In this document: positions 45,649-53,693 of the stretch, piece after piece | How the letters are laid out: the number at the start of each line of letters is the position of its first letter | Position numbering within the stretch: the stretch's first letter is position 1 | Origin: Candidatus Binatia bacterium | Lineage (GTDB): Bacteria; Desulfobacterota; Binatia; UBA12015 | NCBI GenBank assembly: GCA_029243485.1 | Contig: JAQWRY010000085.1 | Location: 1 to 64,000, forward strand | Direction of reading: 5' to 3' | Length of the DNA: 64,000 nucleotides | Translations under genes and position numbers: made by a program | Notes under the pieces: generated by a model | The model's database searches: none | Told to the model about the DNA's origin: nothing | Seen by the model: the letters and a program-made list of their open reading frames with translations, nothing else

Positions 45649-46084
45649 CCTCCGCTCGCGCCCACGCGGCGCTTTCCCGCCGTGCGGGCCGCGGCGCAAG
45701 AATTTGCCGGTTCGTTCGTGCCCCCCTGCGCGAGGCCCGCGACACGTGTCCGCAACGCGCCCGGCTCTTCGGCGGTCCGCGTGGGCGTCGGCTCCTCACG
45801 GACCTCCGCCGGCTCGGTGGCACGCACAGCATCGGCCCGAGCCAACAGGTCGCGGGGGCGGTCTGTGTGAGCGACGAGGCCCTGATCCAAGCTGCGCGCC
45901 TGGCCCTCGGCCTGCGTGATCAGCAAATGGAGCGAGTCATGAATCTCTGAGAGTCGGCTTCACGCTCCTGCCAGATCTTCGTGGGATCGCGTATAAGGCG
46001 GTAGAACAGGCCGCCCAGCAAGGCGATCAGAATCACACCGACTGCGACACCCGCGAACCGGAGGATCTCTTGCGTCGGAATCAT
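45645..46084 (-). pseudogene. small membrane protein after fliA, apparently frameshifted
   Basis: ATG 46084 lies 3 bases after the fliA stop and encodes 54 residues: a transmembrane helix (FAGVAVGVILIALLGGLFY) followed by IRDPTKIWQEREADSQ, ending at TGA 45922-45920. In a second frame sequence continues as EIHDSLHLLITQAEGQARSLDQG and on to TAG at 45645, reading as a natural helical continuation. One lost or gained base near 45940 would explain the break. Position and shape resemble the small membrane/coiled-coil proteins often encoded after the flagellar sigma factor. It overlaps the kinase gene by 4 bases tail to tail. Confidence 0.5.
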
Positions 46085-46087
46085 GTG

Positions 46088-46846
46088 TCACCTCTTCCCG
46101 GCACTTTCACGCAGGAAGCCGCGCAACCGCAGCAACGCCCGCGAATGGAGCTGCGACACCCGCGACTCGGTGAGATCCAGCACTTCGCCGGCCTCCCGCA
46201 TCGTGAGGCCTTCGTGATAGTACAGTTCGATCACCGTGCGTTCCTTCTGCGGCAGTCGATCGACGGCCTTCGCCAGAAATTCGACGCGCTCGCGTTCGAG
46301 CACCGCGTCCTCCGGGTCCAGGGAATCACTGGCGAGGACCTCCTCGCCCGTGGCCTTTCCATCGCGACCCGTCGACAGGTCTTCGAGACTCAACAAGCCG
46401 CCGCGGCCGATCTCGCCCAGGATCGCATGGAGTTCCGGGAGAGACTTGCCGAGCTCCTCGGCGACCTCCTCCTCCGTCGCGGCGCGACCGTGTCGCGTCT
46501 CGAGGAGTTGGTAGGTCTTCTCCAGAAGCTTCGCCTTCTCGCGCGTGCTCCGGGCGGTCGTGTCCTGCCCGCGAAGCCGATCGAGGATCGCACCGCGGAT
46601 GCGGACCTGCGCGTAGGTCTCGAAGGCCGCGGCTTTGCTCGGATCGAACCGCTGGAGGGCATCCAGCAATCCACCGAGTCCCCAGCTCACGAGTTCGGAG
46701 TCTTCGACGCCCGGGGGCTTCCGGGGCGTCAGGCGACGCACGACCCGACGCACGAGCGGGAGATACTTGCGCACTGTGTCGTCGGAAATCGGCGGAGGCG
46801 CGACGGCCGGGCCGCCGCCCTCCTCAATCTGGCTCGAAATACTCAC
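46088..46846 (-). CDS. fliA: flagellar sigma factor FliA (sigma-28)
   Basis: A 252-residue sigma factor for late flagellar genes. GTG 46846 overlaps the stop of the fliN/flhG gene (GTGA). Region 2 is LVSWGLGGLLDALQRFDPSKAAAFETYAQVRIRGA-like (core: FETYAQVRIRGAILD), region 3 follows with ATEEEVAEELGKSLPE, and region 4 has LPQKERTVIELYYHEGLTMREAGEVL and ESRVSQLHSRAL. All are continuous and unbroken. The FlgM anti-sigma gene is not nearby. Late structural targets (flagellin, motA) in this window look broken. Confidence 0.93.
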   Translation of the reverse strand: MSISSQIEEGGGPAVAPPPISDDTVRKYLPLVRRVVRRLTPRKPPGVEDSELVSWGLGGLLDALQRFDPSKAAAFETYAQVRIRGAILDRLRGQDTTARSTREKAKLLEKTYQLLETRHGRAATEEEVAEELGKSLPELHAILGEIGRGGLLSLEDLSTGRDGKATGEEVLASDSLDPEDAVLERERVEFLAKAVDRLPQKERTVIELYYHEGLTMREAGEVLDLTESRVSQLHSRALLRLRGFLRESAGKR

Positions 46847-48159
46847 GGTTGGACTCCTTCGAGAAGACGGCGGAAGAAGAACTGCAGGCCGCCCTTAGGT
46901 CGAGGCTTTGTCGGAAGCGACAGCACTCGATCGGCGAGATAGTCGAATGCGCGGCTCACCTGGGCCCGCGGTGCCAGCTCGATCACGGCCTGCTGGCGGC
47001 GAACCGCTTCGGGCAGCTCCGCGTCGTACGGGATGAACCCGTCGTAGCGGAGCGAGACGTCGAGGAATCGGGCAGCCACGCGCGAGAGATGCGCGAAGGT
47101 CCGATCCGCCTCGGAGTCGTTCCGCGCCATGTTCACCAAGACGCCGAACTCCTGTTCCGCGTATCGAGTCGAGAGGACCTTAATCAGCGCGTAGGCGTCG
47201 GTGAGAGAGGTCGGTTCCGGCGTGACGACCACCATGGTCTCCTGCGCCGCCGTGGCGAAGAACGTGACATTCGAAGAGATGCCCGCAGCCGTGTCGACGA
47301 GCAGCACGTCGAACTGCTCCTCGAGGGAATCGACTTGCTCGAGGAGGTGCAATCGTTCCCCTGCTCCAAGCTGCGTCATGTCCTCGAACCCGCTCGAGGC
47401 AGGAACGAGGCGAATGCCTTGTGGTCCGTCAATCAGCACATCGGCGAGACTGCACTCCCCGTGGATCACGTGGCGCATCGTCGCGCGCGGATGCAGGCCG
47501 AGGAGCGTGTCGAGGTTCGCCAAGCCGAGGTCCGCGTCGAGGACGATCACGCGCTGCCCACGCCGGGCGAGCGCAACTGCAAGGTTGGCGACGACGTTCG
47601 TCTTGCCGACACCACCCTTTCCGCTCGAGACGGCGATCGCGCGAAACGACGACATCGGTTCGACCGACACCGATTCACGACGCCCGCTCTTCAACGCCGC
47701 GGCTCGCGGCGGGAACGGGACGACGTTGCCTCCCGGCGATGGCTGTTCCGATTGCCCTGCCGCCACTGTCGCGTTCGCGACTCCCTCATTCGATGCCCGA
47801 TCCGCCTTCATCATGCCTCCACTTTCCACCCGCTCGGTGCAGCTCACGATCTCCGTGAGACGCACACCGAACTTCTCATTCACCACGACGGCCTCGCCGC
47901 GGGCGGTGGGCTTCCCGTTCACGAGGATGTCGAGCGGCTCGCCGGCGAGCTTCCCGAGCTCGACGACCGATCCCGACACCAGCGCCAGGAGCTGCCGAAC
48001 CGGCATGCGCGTACGACCGAGCTCGACCGTGACCGACATCGGCACGTCGAGCAGCAGATCGATGCCGGGCGGTTCGTTGGATACCGCAGCGGCGGTTTCC
48101 GGCGGCGGCAGCGGCGCAGGTTCGGCCACTTTGCGCTCGATAGTCTGTTCTTCACTCAT
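46843..48159 (-). CDS. fliN-flhG: FliN-FlhG fusion protein
   Basis: One open frame of 438 residues joins two flagellar proteins. Residues about 33-110 are a complete FliN C-ring domain (LLLDVPMSVTVELGRTRM, GSVVELGKLAGEPLDILVNG, VVVNEKFGVRLTEIV). Residues about 111-172 are a low-complexity linker. Residues about 173-438 are the MinD-like ATPase FlhG, with P-loop SSGKGGVGKTN (180-187), VLDADLGLANLD and VDTAAGISSN. FlhG limits flagellar number and delivers FliM/FliN to the nascent C-ring. The FlhF-activating DQAxxLR motif is not seen. Met116/117 follow GGAGGC (47820-47815), so separate FlhG could also be made. Confidence 0.88.
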   Translation of the reverse strand: MSEEQTIERKVAEPAPLPPPETAAAVSNEPPGIDLLLDVPMSVTVELGRTRMPVRQLLALVSGSVVELGKLAGEPLDILVNGKPTARGEAVVVNEKFGVRLTEIVSCTERVESGGMMKADRASNEGVANATVAAGQSEQPSPGGNVVPFPPRAAALKSGRRESVSVEPMSSFRAIAVSSGKGGVGKTNVVANLAVALARRGQRVIVLDADLGLANLDTLLGLHPRATMRHVIHGECSLADVLIDGPQGIRLVPASSGFEDMTQLGAGERLHLLEQVDSLEEQFDVLLVDTAAGISSNVTFFATAAQETMVVVTPEPTSLTDAYALIKVLSTRYAEQEFGVLVNMARNDSEADRTFAHLSRVAARFLDVSLRYDGFIPYDAELPEAVRRQQAVIELAPRAQVSRAFDYLADRVLSLPTKPRPKGGLQFFFRRLLEGVQP

Positions 48160-48162
48160 CGG

Positions 48163-49131
48163 TCAGGTCTCCTGCGTGAAAGAGAGGATGCGCACCACAT
48201 GCCTGCCGCGGTTCGTTCCGGCGAGCCCCGTCATGACCGGCTGGCCCTCGACGAGAACGGATACGTGGTCGTCTCCCCGCGTGGGCAGCGGCAGAACGTC
48301 GCCGACCTCCAGGCGAAGAAGCTCGCGGGCCGAGAGAGTGTTCGTTCCGAGTTCGACGCTCAGGTCGACGTCGGTCTGCTGGATCGCGCCAATCAATGAG
48401 TTCAGCCATCCGTTGTCGGCATCCGCCGGGATCGAGTGGCTCTCGCCGAGGCGAGCGCGCAGCGGCTCGAGCATGGCGGCCGGGAGCGTGAGCGTGAGCT
48501 TCGTCGGTCCACCGCCGAGGTCACACTGAAGATCCACTGCGAGGACCATGTCTTCGGTGGCGGCAATCGACACGATGGCGGCGTTCACTTCGGTCCGTAG
48601 GAAGCTGCAACTCAGCTCGGCCACGAGTGACCAGGCATCCTGTAGGTCCGCGAGGACCGTTGAGGCCACCCGCGAGACGACTTGCAGCTCGATCGGCGAG
48701 TATTCCCCGATCTCCAACGTCGTGGGCGGCCGCCCCTGGCCACCGAACATGCGGTCGACCAGCTGGGACATGAGCGAAGGCCCGAGAACGAGGAGGCCGT
48801 TCCCCGACAAAGGCGCCATCGAGAACAAGCTCAGCGATGCACCCGGCTCGATTCGGTTCCGGAAACGGCCGTAGCGGAGCACCTCGACGTTTGTGATCTC
48901 GATTTCGGCGCTCGAGCCGAGCACGTGGCTCAGCGACTTCCGAAGCCGGCGCACGAAGCGATCATGAACCAGCTCGAGGCCCGGAAACTGCCGGCCCGCA
49001 GCGCGTTCTTCGCCGACGAGGTTGTAGGGGCGAGGAGCATCGCAAGGAGGCTTGTCCTCGATCGCGACGTCGCCGTCCTGCATGCCCTTCAGTAGGGCGT
49101 CGACCTCGTCCTGTGAGAGAGTACTGTCCAC
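48163..49131 (-). CDS. fliM: flagellar motor switch protein FliM
   Basis: A 322-residue C-ring protein. GTG 49131 gives DSTLSQDEVDALLKGMQDGD, the CheY-P-binding N-terminal peptide (usually LSQDEIDALL), and AGGAG lies 5 bases upstream. The middle domain has GSSAEIEITNVEVLRYGRF and SLMSQLVDRMFGGQGRPP with the conserved GG near its end. The C-terminal FliN-like domain ends LEVGDVLPLPTRGDD. It precedes the fliN/flhG fusion by 3 bases. No damage is visible. Confidence 0.92.
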   Translation of the reverse strand: MDSTLSQDEVDALLKGMQDGDVAIEDKPPCDAPRPYNLVGEERAAGRQFPGLELVHDRFVRRLRKSLSHVLGSSAEIEITNVEVLRYGRFRNRIEPGASLSLFSMAPLSGNGLLVLGPSLMSQLVDRMFGGQGRPPTTLEIGEYSPIELQVVSRVASTVLADLQDAWSLVAELSCSFLRTEVNAAIVSIAATEDMVLAVDLQCDLGGGPTKLTLTLPAAMLEPLRARLGESHSIPADADNGWLNSLIGAIQQTDVDLSVELGTNTLSARELLRLEVGDVLPLPTRGDDHVSVLVEGQPVMTGLAGTNRGRHVVRILSFTQET

Positions 49132-49139
49132 CGGAGCTC

Positions 49140-49595
49140 CTACTGAACGATGAACTCTGTGAAGTAGACGGCGCGGACGGAATCGGCCTGAAACGCCTGA
49201 TTGGTGCGGCCGATCATCTCCTCGCTGAGGATGTGATCGCGGATCTGAGGCATCCGCGCGTCGAGCCACGCAGGGGGCTCTGCACCGGCGAACTCGAGCT
49301 GGATGGTCGTCTTGATGTACCGCCCGGCGTTCTCATCCGAGAGGTTCGCGATGAACGGGTCGAGAGGCTCGATCGACGTCGGCGCAAAGTCGGGCGACGG
49401 GTCGGTCTCCATCTCCGCCATGAGGACTTCGGGCGCTCCGATCGGGAGCAGGCCGGCGAAGTACGCCCCTGCACCGCCGGAGAGCAGAAGCACGGGCAAG
49501 CCGATCAGGAGAAGCTTCTTGGAGCCTCCACCCGACTTGACCTCTGCTTCCTCACCCTGTGGACCTTCACCTTCGACACCTGCCGCCGCTGCCAT
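49140..49595 (-). CDS. fliL: flagellar basal body-associated protein FliL
   Basis: A 151-residue single-pass inner membrane protein that stabilises the stator around the basal body. A cytoplasmic Glu/Gly-rich tail is followed by one helix (KKLLLIGLPVLLLSGGAGAYFAG) and a periplasmic FliL domain (PLDPFIANLSDENAGRYIKTTIQLEF, RDHILSEEMIGR) ending YFTEFIVQ, as in other FliL proteins. It starts the intact leftward operon fliL-fliM-fliN/flhG-fliA. The stator gene it would serve, motA, is broken nearby. Confidence 0.88.
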   Translation of the reverse strand: MAAAAGVEGEGPQGEEAEVKSGGGSKKLLLIGLPVLLLSGGAGAYFAGLLPIGAPEVLMAEMETDPSPDFAPTSIEPLDPFIANLSDENAGRYIKTTIQLEFAGAEPPAWLDARMPQIRDHILSEEMIGRTNQAFQADSVRAVYFTEFIVQ

Positions 49596-49791
49596 CGAAC
49601 CCTCCTTGCCGCCCGCATCCCAGACAGGGAAGACAGGCCGGCGAAGGCCCTAAGAGCAAGCGTCGTGCCTGTTCGGGAGGAGCGGACTGTTCTGGAAAAG
49701 CTCGCACGAACCCTGCGAAAAAAGTGAGTTCGGGCGCCTGTCCCACAACGGTGCAGGTGCCGCAGCTGGTTTCCGTCAGGGGGCCGGGCCT

Positions 49792-49817
49792 CGCGCGGCC
49801 AGAATTCTGACCGCGCG
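49792..49817. repeat. 26-base near-perfect palindrome between fliL and the hook remnant
   Basis: CGCGCGG, then C-CAGAA, mirrored by TTCTG-A, then CCGCGCG: 12 of 13 pairs match. It lies just past the end of the flgE-like remnant and could be that gene's terminator stem, though no T-run follows. It is also upstream of fliL, where a regulator could bind. Confidence 0.6.
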
Positions 49818-49825
49818 GCGCCCTG

Positions 49826-50485
49826 TCAGACTATCGGACGATCTTCAGGAAGTCGTTCAGAAATCCTTCGCTGGACTGCTCGATGACCCGGCCGAGGCCC
49901 GCGGAGTCCAGGGTGACGATGGGTCGGGGTGCGGGACCCGGCCGATTCCCGGTAGAGCCCGTTGTCGAGCCTCGAAAGGCGGTCCGGGGCCGCGAAGTGG
50001 GCCAGGGCGAGCTGGTAGAAGGGCCGGTCAACGCGATGTCCGCGGCGAGTCTGCCACCCGCACGTTGGTAGTGTAGTTCGAGCTTGCGAACGCCGAATCC
50101 CAATCGGTTGGGTCAAAGGACCCCAGGGGCTCGGTCGCGTCCGCCGAAAAGTTGTTCTGGAGCGAGATCGTCCCGGTCTGCCGGACCTCCGTGTGGATGT
50201 TCCCGAAATCGGTGTCGACCTTCGGACCCGTGGCAGAGCCTGTCGAATCCAGCTCATAGCCCTGGGCCTGATGTCCCTGTCCGGTCACCAGTTGGGCATC
50301 GGAGTTGAGCAGAAAGTTTCCGGGGCGGGTGTACACAAAGCCCGCGCCCTCCTTCACCACGAAGAATCCCCGCCCCTCGATGCTGCCCTGAACGAACGAC
50401 GTGCTCGAATTCGCGAGCCGGGCCGCCGGGGTGGGAGGCCTGGTCGACGTCGGGCTTGGTTTCGGTGTCGGTGTTCTGGAGTGAG
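49826..50485 (-). pseudogene. flgE: flgE-like hook protein remnant, several frameshifts
   Basis: Hook-protein segments lie in order but in different frames: SFVQGSIEGRGFFVVKEGAG and VYTRPGNFLLNSDAQLVTG (hook N-terminal domain), QLALAHFAAP ... NGLYRESAGS (hook C-terminal part), then VIEQSSEGFLNDFLKIVR near the end. The central hook domain is missing or very short. At least two frame changes are needed to join these, so no functional hook protein can be made as read. The missing N-terminus suggests a deletion at the flgD junction. Confidence 0.6.
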
Positions 50486-50713
50486 TCACGCGCTTCGCGG
50501 TCGGCGCCCCCATCGATGCGCAGACCGCCCAGGAGCAGCACGGGGATGCCGGAGTTCAGATCGACGCCCGTGACCCTGCCCTGGATGAAGGTCGGAACCG
50601 CGGTGAAAGTGCCGTCCCCCCGTGCTGGAACAGACGACGACTTCGGCCGTGCCCGACGCAGCCCGGACTTCGTGGCCCAACAGGCCCAACGCATCCACCT
50701 GCGAGCCGCCCAA
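50486..50713 (-). pseudogene. flgD: flgD-like hook-cap remnant
   Basis: Two overlapping frames carry pieces resembling the C-terminal region of the hook-capping protein FlgD: QVDALGLLGHEVRAASGTAEV in one, and DGTFTAVPTFIQGRVTGVDL ... IPVLLLGGLRI in the other. One frameshift would join them. In intact clusters flgD precedes flgE, the order found here. The N-terminal FlgD half is absent. The match is by eye and the weakest of the flagellar remnants. Confidence 0.4.
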
Positions 50714-50729
50714 AGGGAAGGAGAATCCA

Positions 50730-51030
50730 ATGGGTCAGAAAGAGCGCGGAGAAGGTGGTCTGCGACATTCAGCGCAAAACCCGCCGCCGTTTTTCGGCGG
50801 AAGAGAAGATTCGGATGGTCCTCGAAGGACTGCGCGGGGAGGAGAGCATTGCGGCTCTGTGTCGTCGCGAGAGGCTCGCTCCGAATTTGTACTACCGGTG
50901 GTCCAAGGAGTTTCTGGAGGCCGGGAAGAAGCGGCTGCTGGGAGACATGAAGCGCGAGGCGAGCGCCCGTGAGGTAAAGGGTCTGCCGGATGAGAACGAC
51001 CGCTTGAAGCACGCTCTGGCCGAGACGGTG
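50730..51030 (+). pseudogene. IS3-family orfA fragment, frameshifted and truncated
   Basis: ATG 50730 starts GQKERGE, and the coding then continues in another frame as KVVCDIQRKTRRRFSAEEKI, so one extra base near 50753 breaks the start. The HTH region (VLEGLRGEESIAALCRRERL and NLYYRWSKEFLEAGKKRLLG) is well preserved. The frame runs into DENDRLKHALAETV, then switches abruptly to flagellin-like sequence. No orfB is present. It is a remnant of an insertion into the flagellin gene region. Confidence 0.7.
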
Positions 51031-51220
51031 GATGTGTCGGCGAGCAGCCTCGCGATCGCGACGCTCGGGGTTGCGGATCAGGGCTCGGCGCAGTCGGCCA
51101 TCGGGGCGATCATCACGGCGATCGAAACGATCGCGACCAAACGCGGTAGCCACGGCGCGGTGGGCCGTCCTGGCCCAGGCCAATCAGCAGCCGGCCCTGG
51201 CGCTCCATCTCCTCGGGTAG
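51031..51220 (+). pseudogene. fliC: flagellin C-terminal remnant with internal deletion
   Basis: Directly after the IS fragment the reading continues as DVSASSLAIATLGVADQG and SAQSAIGAIITAIETIATKRG, the conserved start of the flagellin C-terminal helices. About 40 residues are then missing, and after a frame change the last 18 residues read AVLAQANQQPALALHLLG and stop at 51218, the standard flagellin terminus. The upstream two thirds of flagellin are absent. This filament gene cannot be functional. Confidence 0.65.
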
Positions 51221-51223
51221 GCG

Positions 51224-52153
51224 CTAGTCCACGACTTGCTTTGCCAGGGCCGCACAGCGGCTCTCGAGATCCGCCCGATCGAGATCTCGGCCAATCCAGA
51301 CCAACGCGCTCGTCCCGGGTTCCGGAACGGGCTCGAACGGTTCCATCTCGAAGCGACCGGCGACTGCGTTGATTAGCGTCCATCGAGGTCCGCCGTCGGT
51401 CCGCACCAGCCCCTTGGCGCGGTACACGTTGTCGGGAAGCTGATCGAGAAGATCTTCCAGGGCCTCGTCATCCAGGACGTGGTCCGTCGTGAAGGTGTAT
51501 GTCTCGAAGCTCGGCGAATGCGTCGGGTGCCCGTGCTTTTCCGCCGGCGCGTTCGATCCGTCCCAGAGCGCCCCCGTCTCGAGGATCGCCTGAGTCGGGA
51601 CCTCCCCGCGGACTCCCCGAATCATCGGCGCCCTCTCGTTGCACCGGCGGACCGCCTGCGTCGCGGCCTGGCCGTCATCGGGCACCAGATCGAGCTTGTT
51701 CAACACGAGCATGTCGGCGCGTTCGATCTGAAGGGTCGCCTCGGGCACCTCGTCGAGAACGCGCTCCACGTTGGCCGCATCCACGACGGTGACGAGGGCA
51801 TCCACTCGATAGAACTCGTCGAGGCCCGGCCGGGAGAAGGTCCAGGCGACCGGCAGCGGATCCGCGAGGCCGGTTGTCTCGAGGACCAGATGGTCGAAGC
51901 CCCCGCGATCGCGGAGGTCGAACAGGGTCTGCTTCAGGTCCTCATTGAGTGCGCAGCATAGGCACCCGTTATCGAGTTCGACGAACTGCTCCGCACCCGC
52001 GACGCGTCGGCCATCGATTCCGATCTCGCCGAATTCGTTGACGACCACCGCGATCCGCAGCCCCGCGGGATCCGCCAGCAAGCGATTGAGGAGTGTCGTC
52101 TTCCCGCTGCCGAGGAAGCCGGACAACACCGTCACCGGGACCCGTACTTTCAC
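51224..52153 (-). CDS. G3E-family GTPase, CobW/YjiA type metal chaperone
   Basis: A 309-residue P-loop GTPase from GTG 52153. Walker A is [13 protein letters not shown], the metal-binding GCLCCAL follows ELDN, switch motif ETTGLADP and specificity motif LNKLDLV are present, and a CobW C-terminal domain ends the protein ([10 protein letters not shown]). A His-containing segment ([12 protein letters not shown]) may bind metal. The family delivers zinc or cobalt to client enzymes. No Zur box or client is recognised nearby. Confidence 0.88.
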   Translation of the reverse strand: MKVRVPVTVLSGFLGSGKTTLLNRLLADPAGLRIAVVVNEFGEIGIDGRRVAGAEQFVELDNGCLCCALNEDLKQTLFDLRDRGGFDHLVLETTGLADPLPVAWTFSRPGLDEFYRVDALVTVVDAANVERVLDEVPEATLQIERADMLVLNKLDLVPDDGQAATQAVRRCNERAPMIRGVRGEVPTQAILETGALWDGSNAPAEKHGHPTHSPSFETYTFTTDHVLDDEALEDLLDQLPDNVYRAKGLVRTDGGPRWTLINAVAGRFEMEPFEPVPEPGTSALVWIGRDLDRADLESRCAALAKQVVD

Positions 52154-52281
52154 CTAGTAGGAACCATAGCAGACGGCGATCCAAAGGCGGAGCACTGGCG
52201 CGGCTTGGGCCGTGCATTCCAACTGCCTGAACAGCAGCCCCTTGCTCCGCGCCGGTACCACCACGTAACGTACACGCTGGG

Positions 52282-52824
52282 ATGGACACGATTCGAGATC
52301 TGCTGCGCCCCGCCGCCCGAATGCCCAGTGACATGGCACTCGTCCAGGCGAAGCTCGGCGACGCGGAGCACGCCAAAGCCATCGTGACCCTCCTTGATCT
52401 CTACGCCCAGGAGAAGATGGGCATCGGCCGGCCGCTTTCGGACGACGTGAAGAAGCGGATCGTGCCCGGCCTGCGTCAGCATCCAGCCGCCATCGCAATC
52501 CTCGCGTTTCGCACGAACGAGCCCGTGGGCGTCACCGTATGCTTTCGCGGCTTCTCGACCTTTCAGGGACAGGCCGTCGTCAACGTCCACGACCTCTTCG
52601 TCAAGCGAGAATTCCGGGGTCGACAGATCGGCCGTGAACTCCTCCGCTTCGTCGAGCGCAAGGCGCAGTCGATCGGTGCCGCGAAGATCACGCTCGAGGT
52701 CCGGGAAGACAACAAGCCCGCGCTGCGCCTCTACGAGAGCGACGGTTTCGAAGGCCAGCGAGCGCCCGACGGGCGTCCACGGACGCTCTTCCTCGAGAAG
52801 ACCCTTCCACCCCGGAAGACCTGA
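52282..52824 (+). CDS. GNAT-family N-acetyltransferase
   Basis: A 180-residue acetyltransferase. The acetyl-CoA loop is KREFRGRQIGRELL, with the preceding strand VVNVHDLFV and the following ITLEVREDNKPALRLYESDGF giving the complete GNAT core. The N-terminal helices (AKAIVTLLDLYAQEKMG) resemble the aminoglycoside/polyamine-type members, but the substrate cannot be told. The S-formylglutathione hydrolase gene starts 2 bases later, so they are one transcription unit. Confidence 0.88.
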   Translation: MDTIRDLLRPAARMPSDMALVQAKLGDAEHAKAIVTLLDLYAQEKMGIGRPLSDDVKKRIVPGLRQHPAAIAILAFRTNEPVGVTVCFRGFSTFQGQAVVNVHDLFVKREFRGRQIGRELLRFVERKAQSIGAAKITLEVREDNKPALRLYESDGFEGQRAPDGRPRTLFLEKTLPPRKT

Positions 52825-52826
52825 AC

Positions 52827-53672
52827 ATGTCGTCCATCGAAACGCTCTCGAGCCAGCAATGCTTCGGCGGCGAGGTCCGGTTCTGTCGTCACGCATCCAG
52901 CTCGACGCGAACCGACATGGAGTTTTCCGTATTCGTCCCGCCGGCCGCCGCGAACGGCCCCGTGCCGGTCGTCTACTGGCTGTCGGGCCTGACCTGCACG
53001 GCCGAGAACTTCACCGCGAAGGCCGGCGCGCAACGCTTCGCCGCCGAGCACGGCCTTCTCCTCGTTGCACCGGACACGAGTCCCCGCGGCGCCGGCGTTG
53101 CCGGCGAAGACAAGACCTACGATCTCGGCACCGGCGCCGGCTTCTACCTCAACGCGACCGTGGCGAAGTGGGCCGCGAACTACCGCATGTACGACTACGT
53201 CGTCGAAGAACTCCCCGAGTTGATCCGCAGCGCCTTCCCCGCCCGTGCCGACCGCGAGTCGATCTTCGGCCATTCGATGGGAGGACACGGCGCTCTCGTC
53301 TGCGCGCTTCGCAACCCGGGCCGATATCGCTCGGTCTCCGCGTTCGCGCCAATCGTAGCTCCGACGGCTTGCCCCTGGGGGGAACGGGCCTTCACCGAGT
53401 ATCTCGGCCCCGACCGCACGACCTGGGAAGCCTGGGACGCACACCTGCTGGTGCGCGGGGCCTCAGAGCGGCTCCCTCTTCTAATCGACCAGGGAGAGGC
53501 GGATGGCTTCCTCACAGACCAACTGATGCCCGAGCGCATGGAAGAGGCCTGCCGCGCAGTCGATCATCCGATCGAGGTCCGACGCCGTCCCGGGTACGAC
53601 CATAGCTACTACTTCATCGCGAGCTTCGTCGGCGAGCACCTCGCGCATCACGCACGGGCGCTCGCCGACTGA
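52827..53672 (+). CDS. fghA: S-formylglutathione hydrolase
   Basis: A 281-residue serine hydrolase of glutathione-dependent formaldehyde oxidation. VYWLSGLTCTAENF, VAPDTSPRG, the nucleophile GHSMGGHGAL, the acid in DQGEADGFL and the His in GYDHSYYFI match esterase D/FghA. The partner S-(hydroxymethyl)glutathione dehydrogenase is not in the window. With glyoxalase I at 60.5 kb this suggests a glutathione-based aldehyde detoxification capacity. Confidence 0.94.
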   Translation: MSSIETLSSQQCFGGEVRFCRHASSSTRTDMEFSVFVPPAAANGPVPVVYWLSGLTCTAENFTAKAGAQRFAAEHGLLLVAPDTSPRGAGVAGEDKTYDLGTGAGFYLNATVAKWAANYRMYDYVVEELPELIRSAFPARADRESIFGHSMGGHGALVCALRNPGRYRSVSAFAPIVAPTACPWGERAFTEYLGPDRTTWEAWDAHLLVRGASERLPLLIDQGEADGFLTDQLMPERMEEACRAVDHPIEVRRRPGYDHSYYFIASFVGEHLAHHARALAD

Positions 53673-53693
53673 CCTCGCGGCGTCACTCGCGGC

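Noticed and set aside
46849-48399. 516-codon rightward frame opposite fliN/flhG
   Set aside because: Shadow of the fusion gene; the reverse strand carries both FliN and P-loop ATPase motifs.
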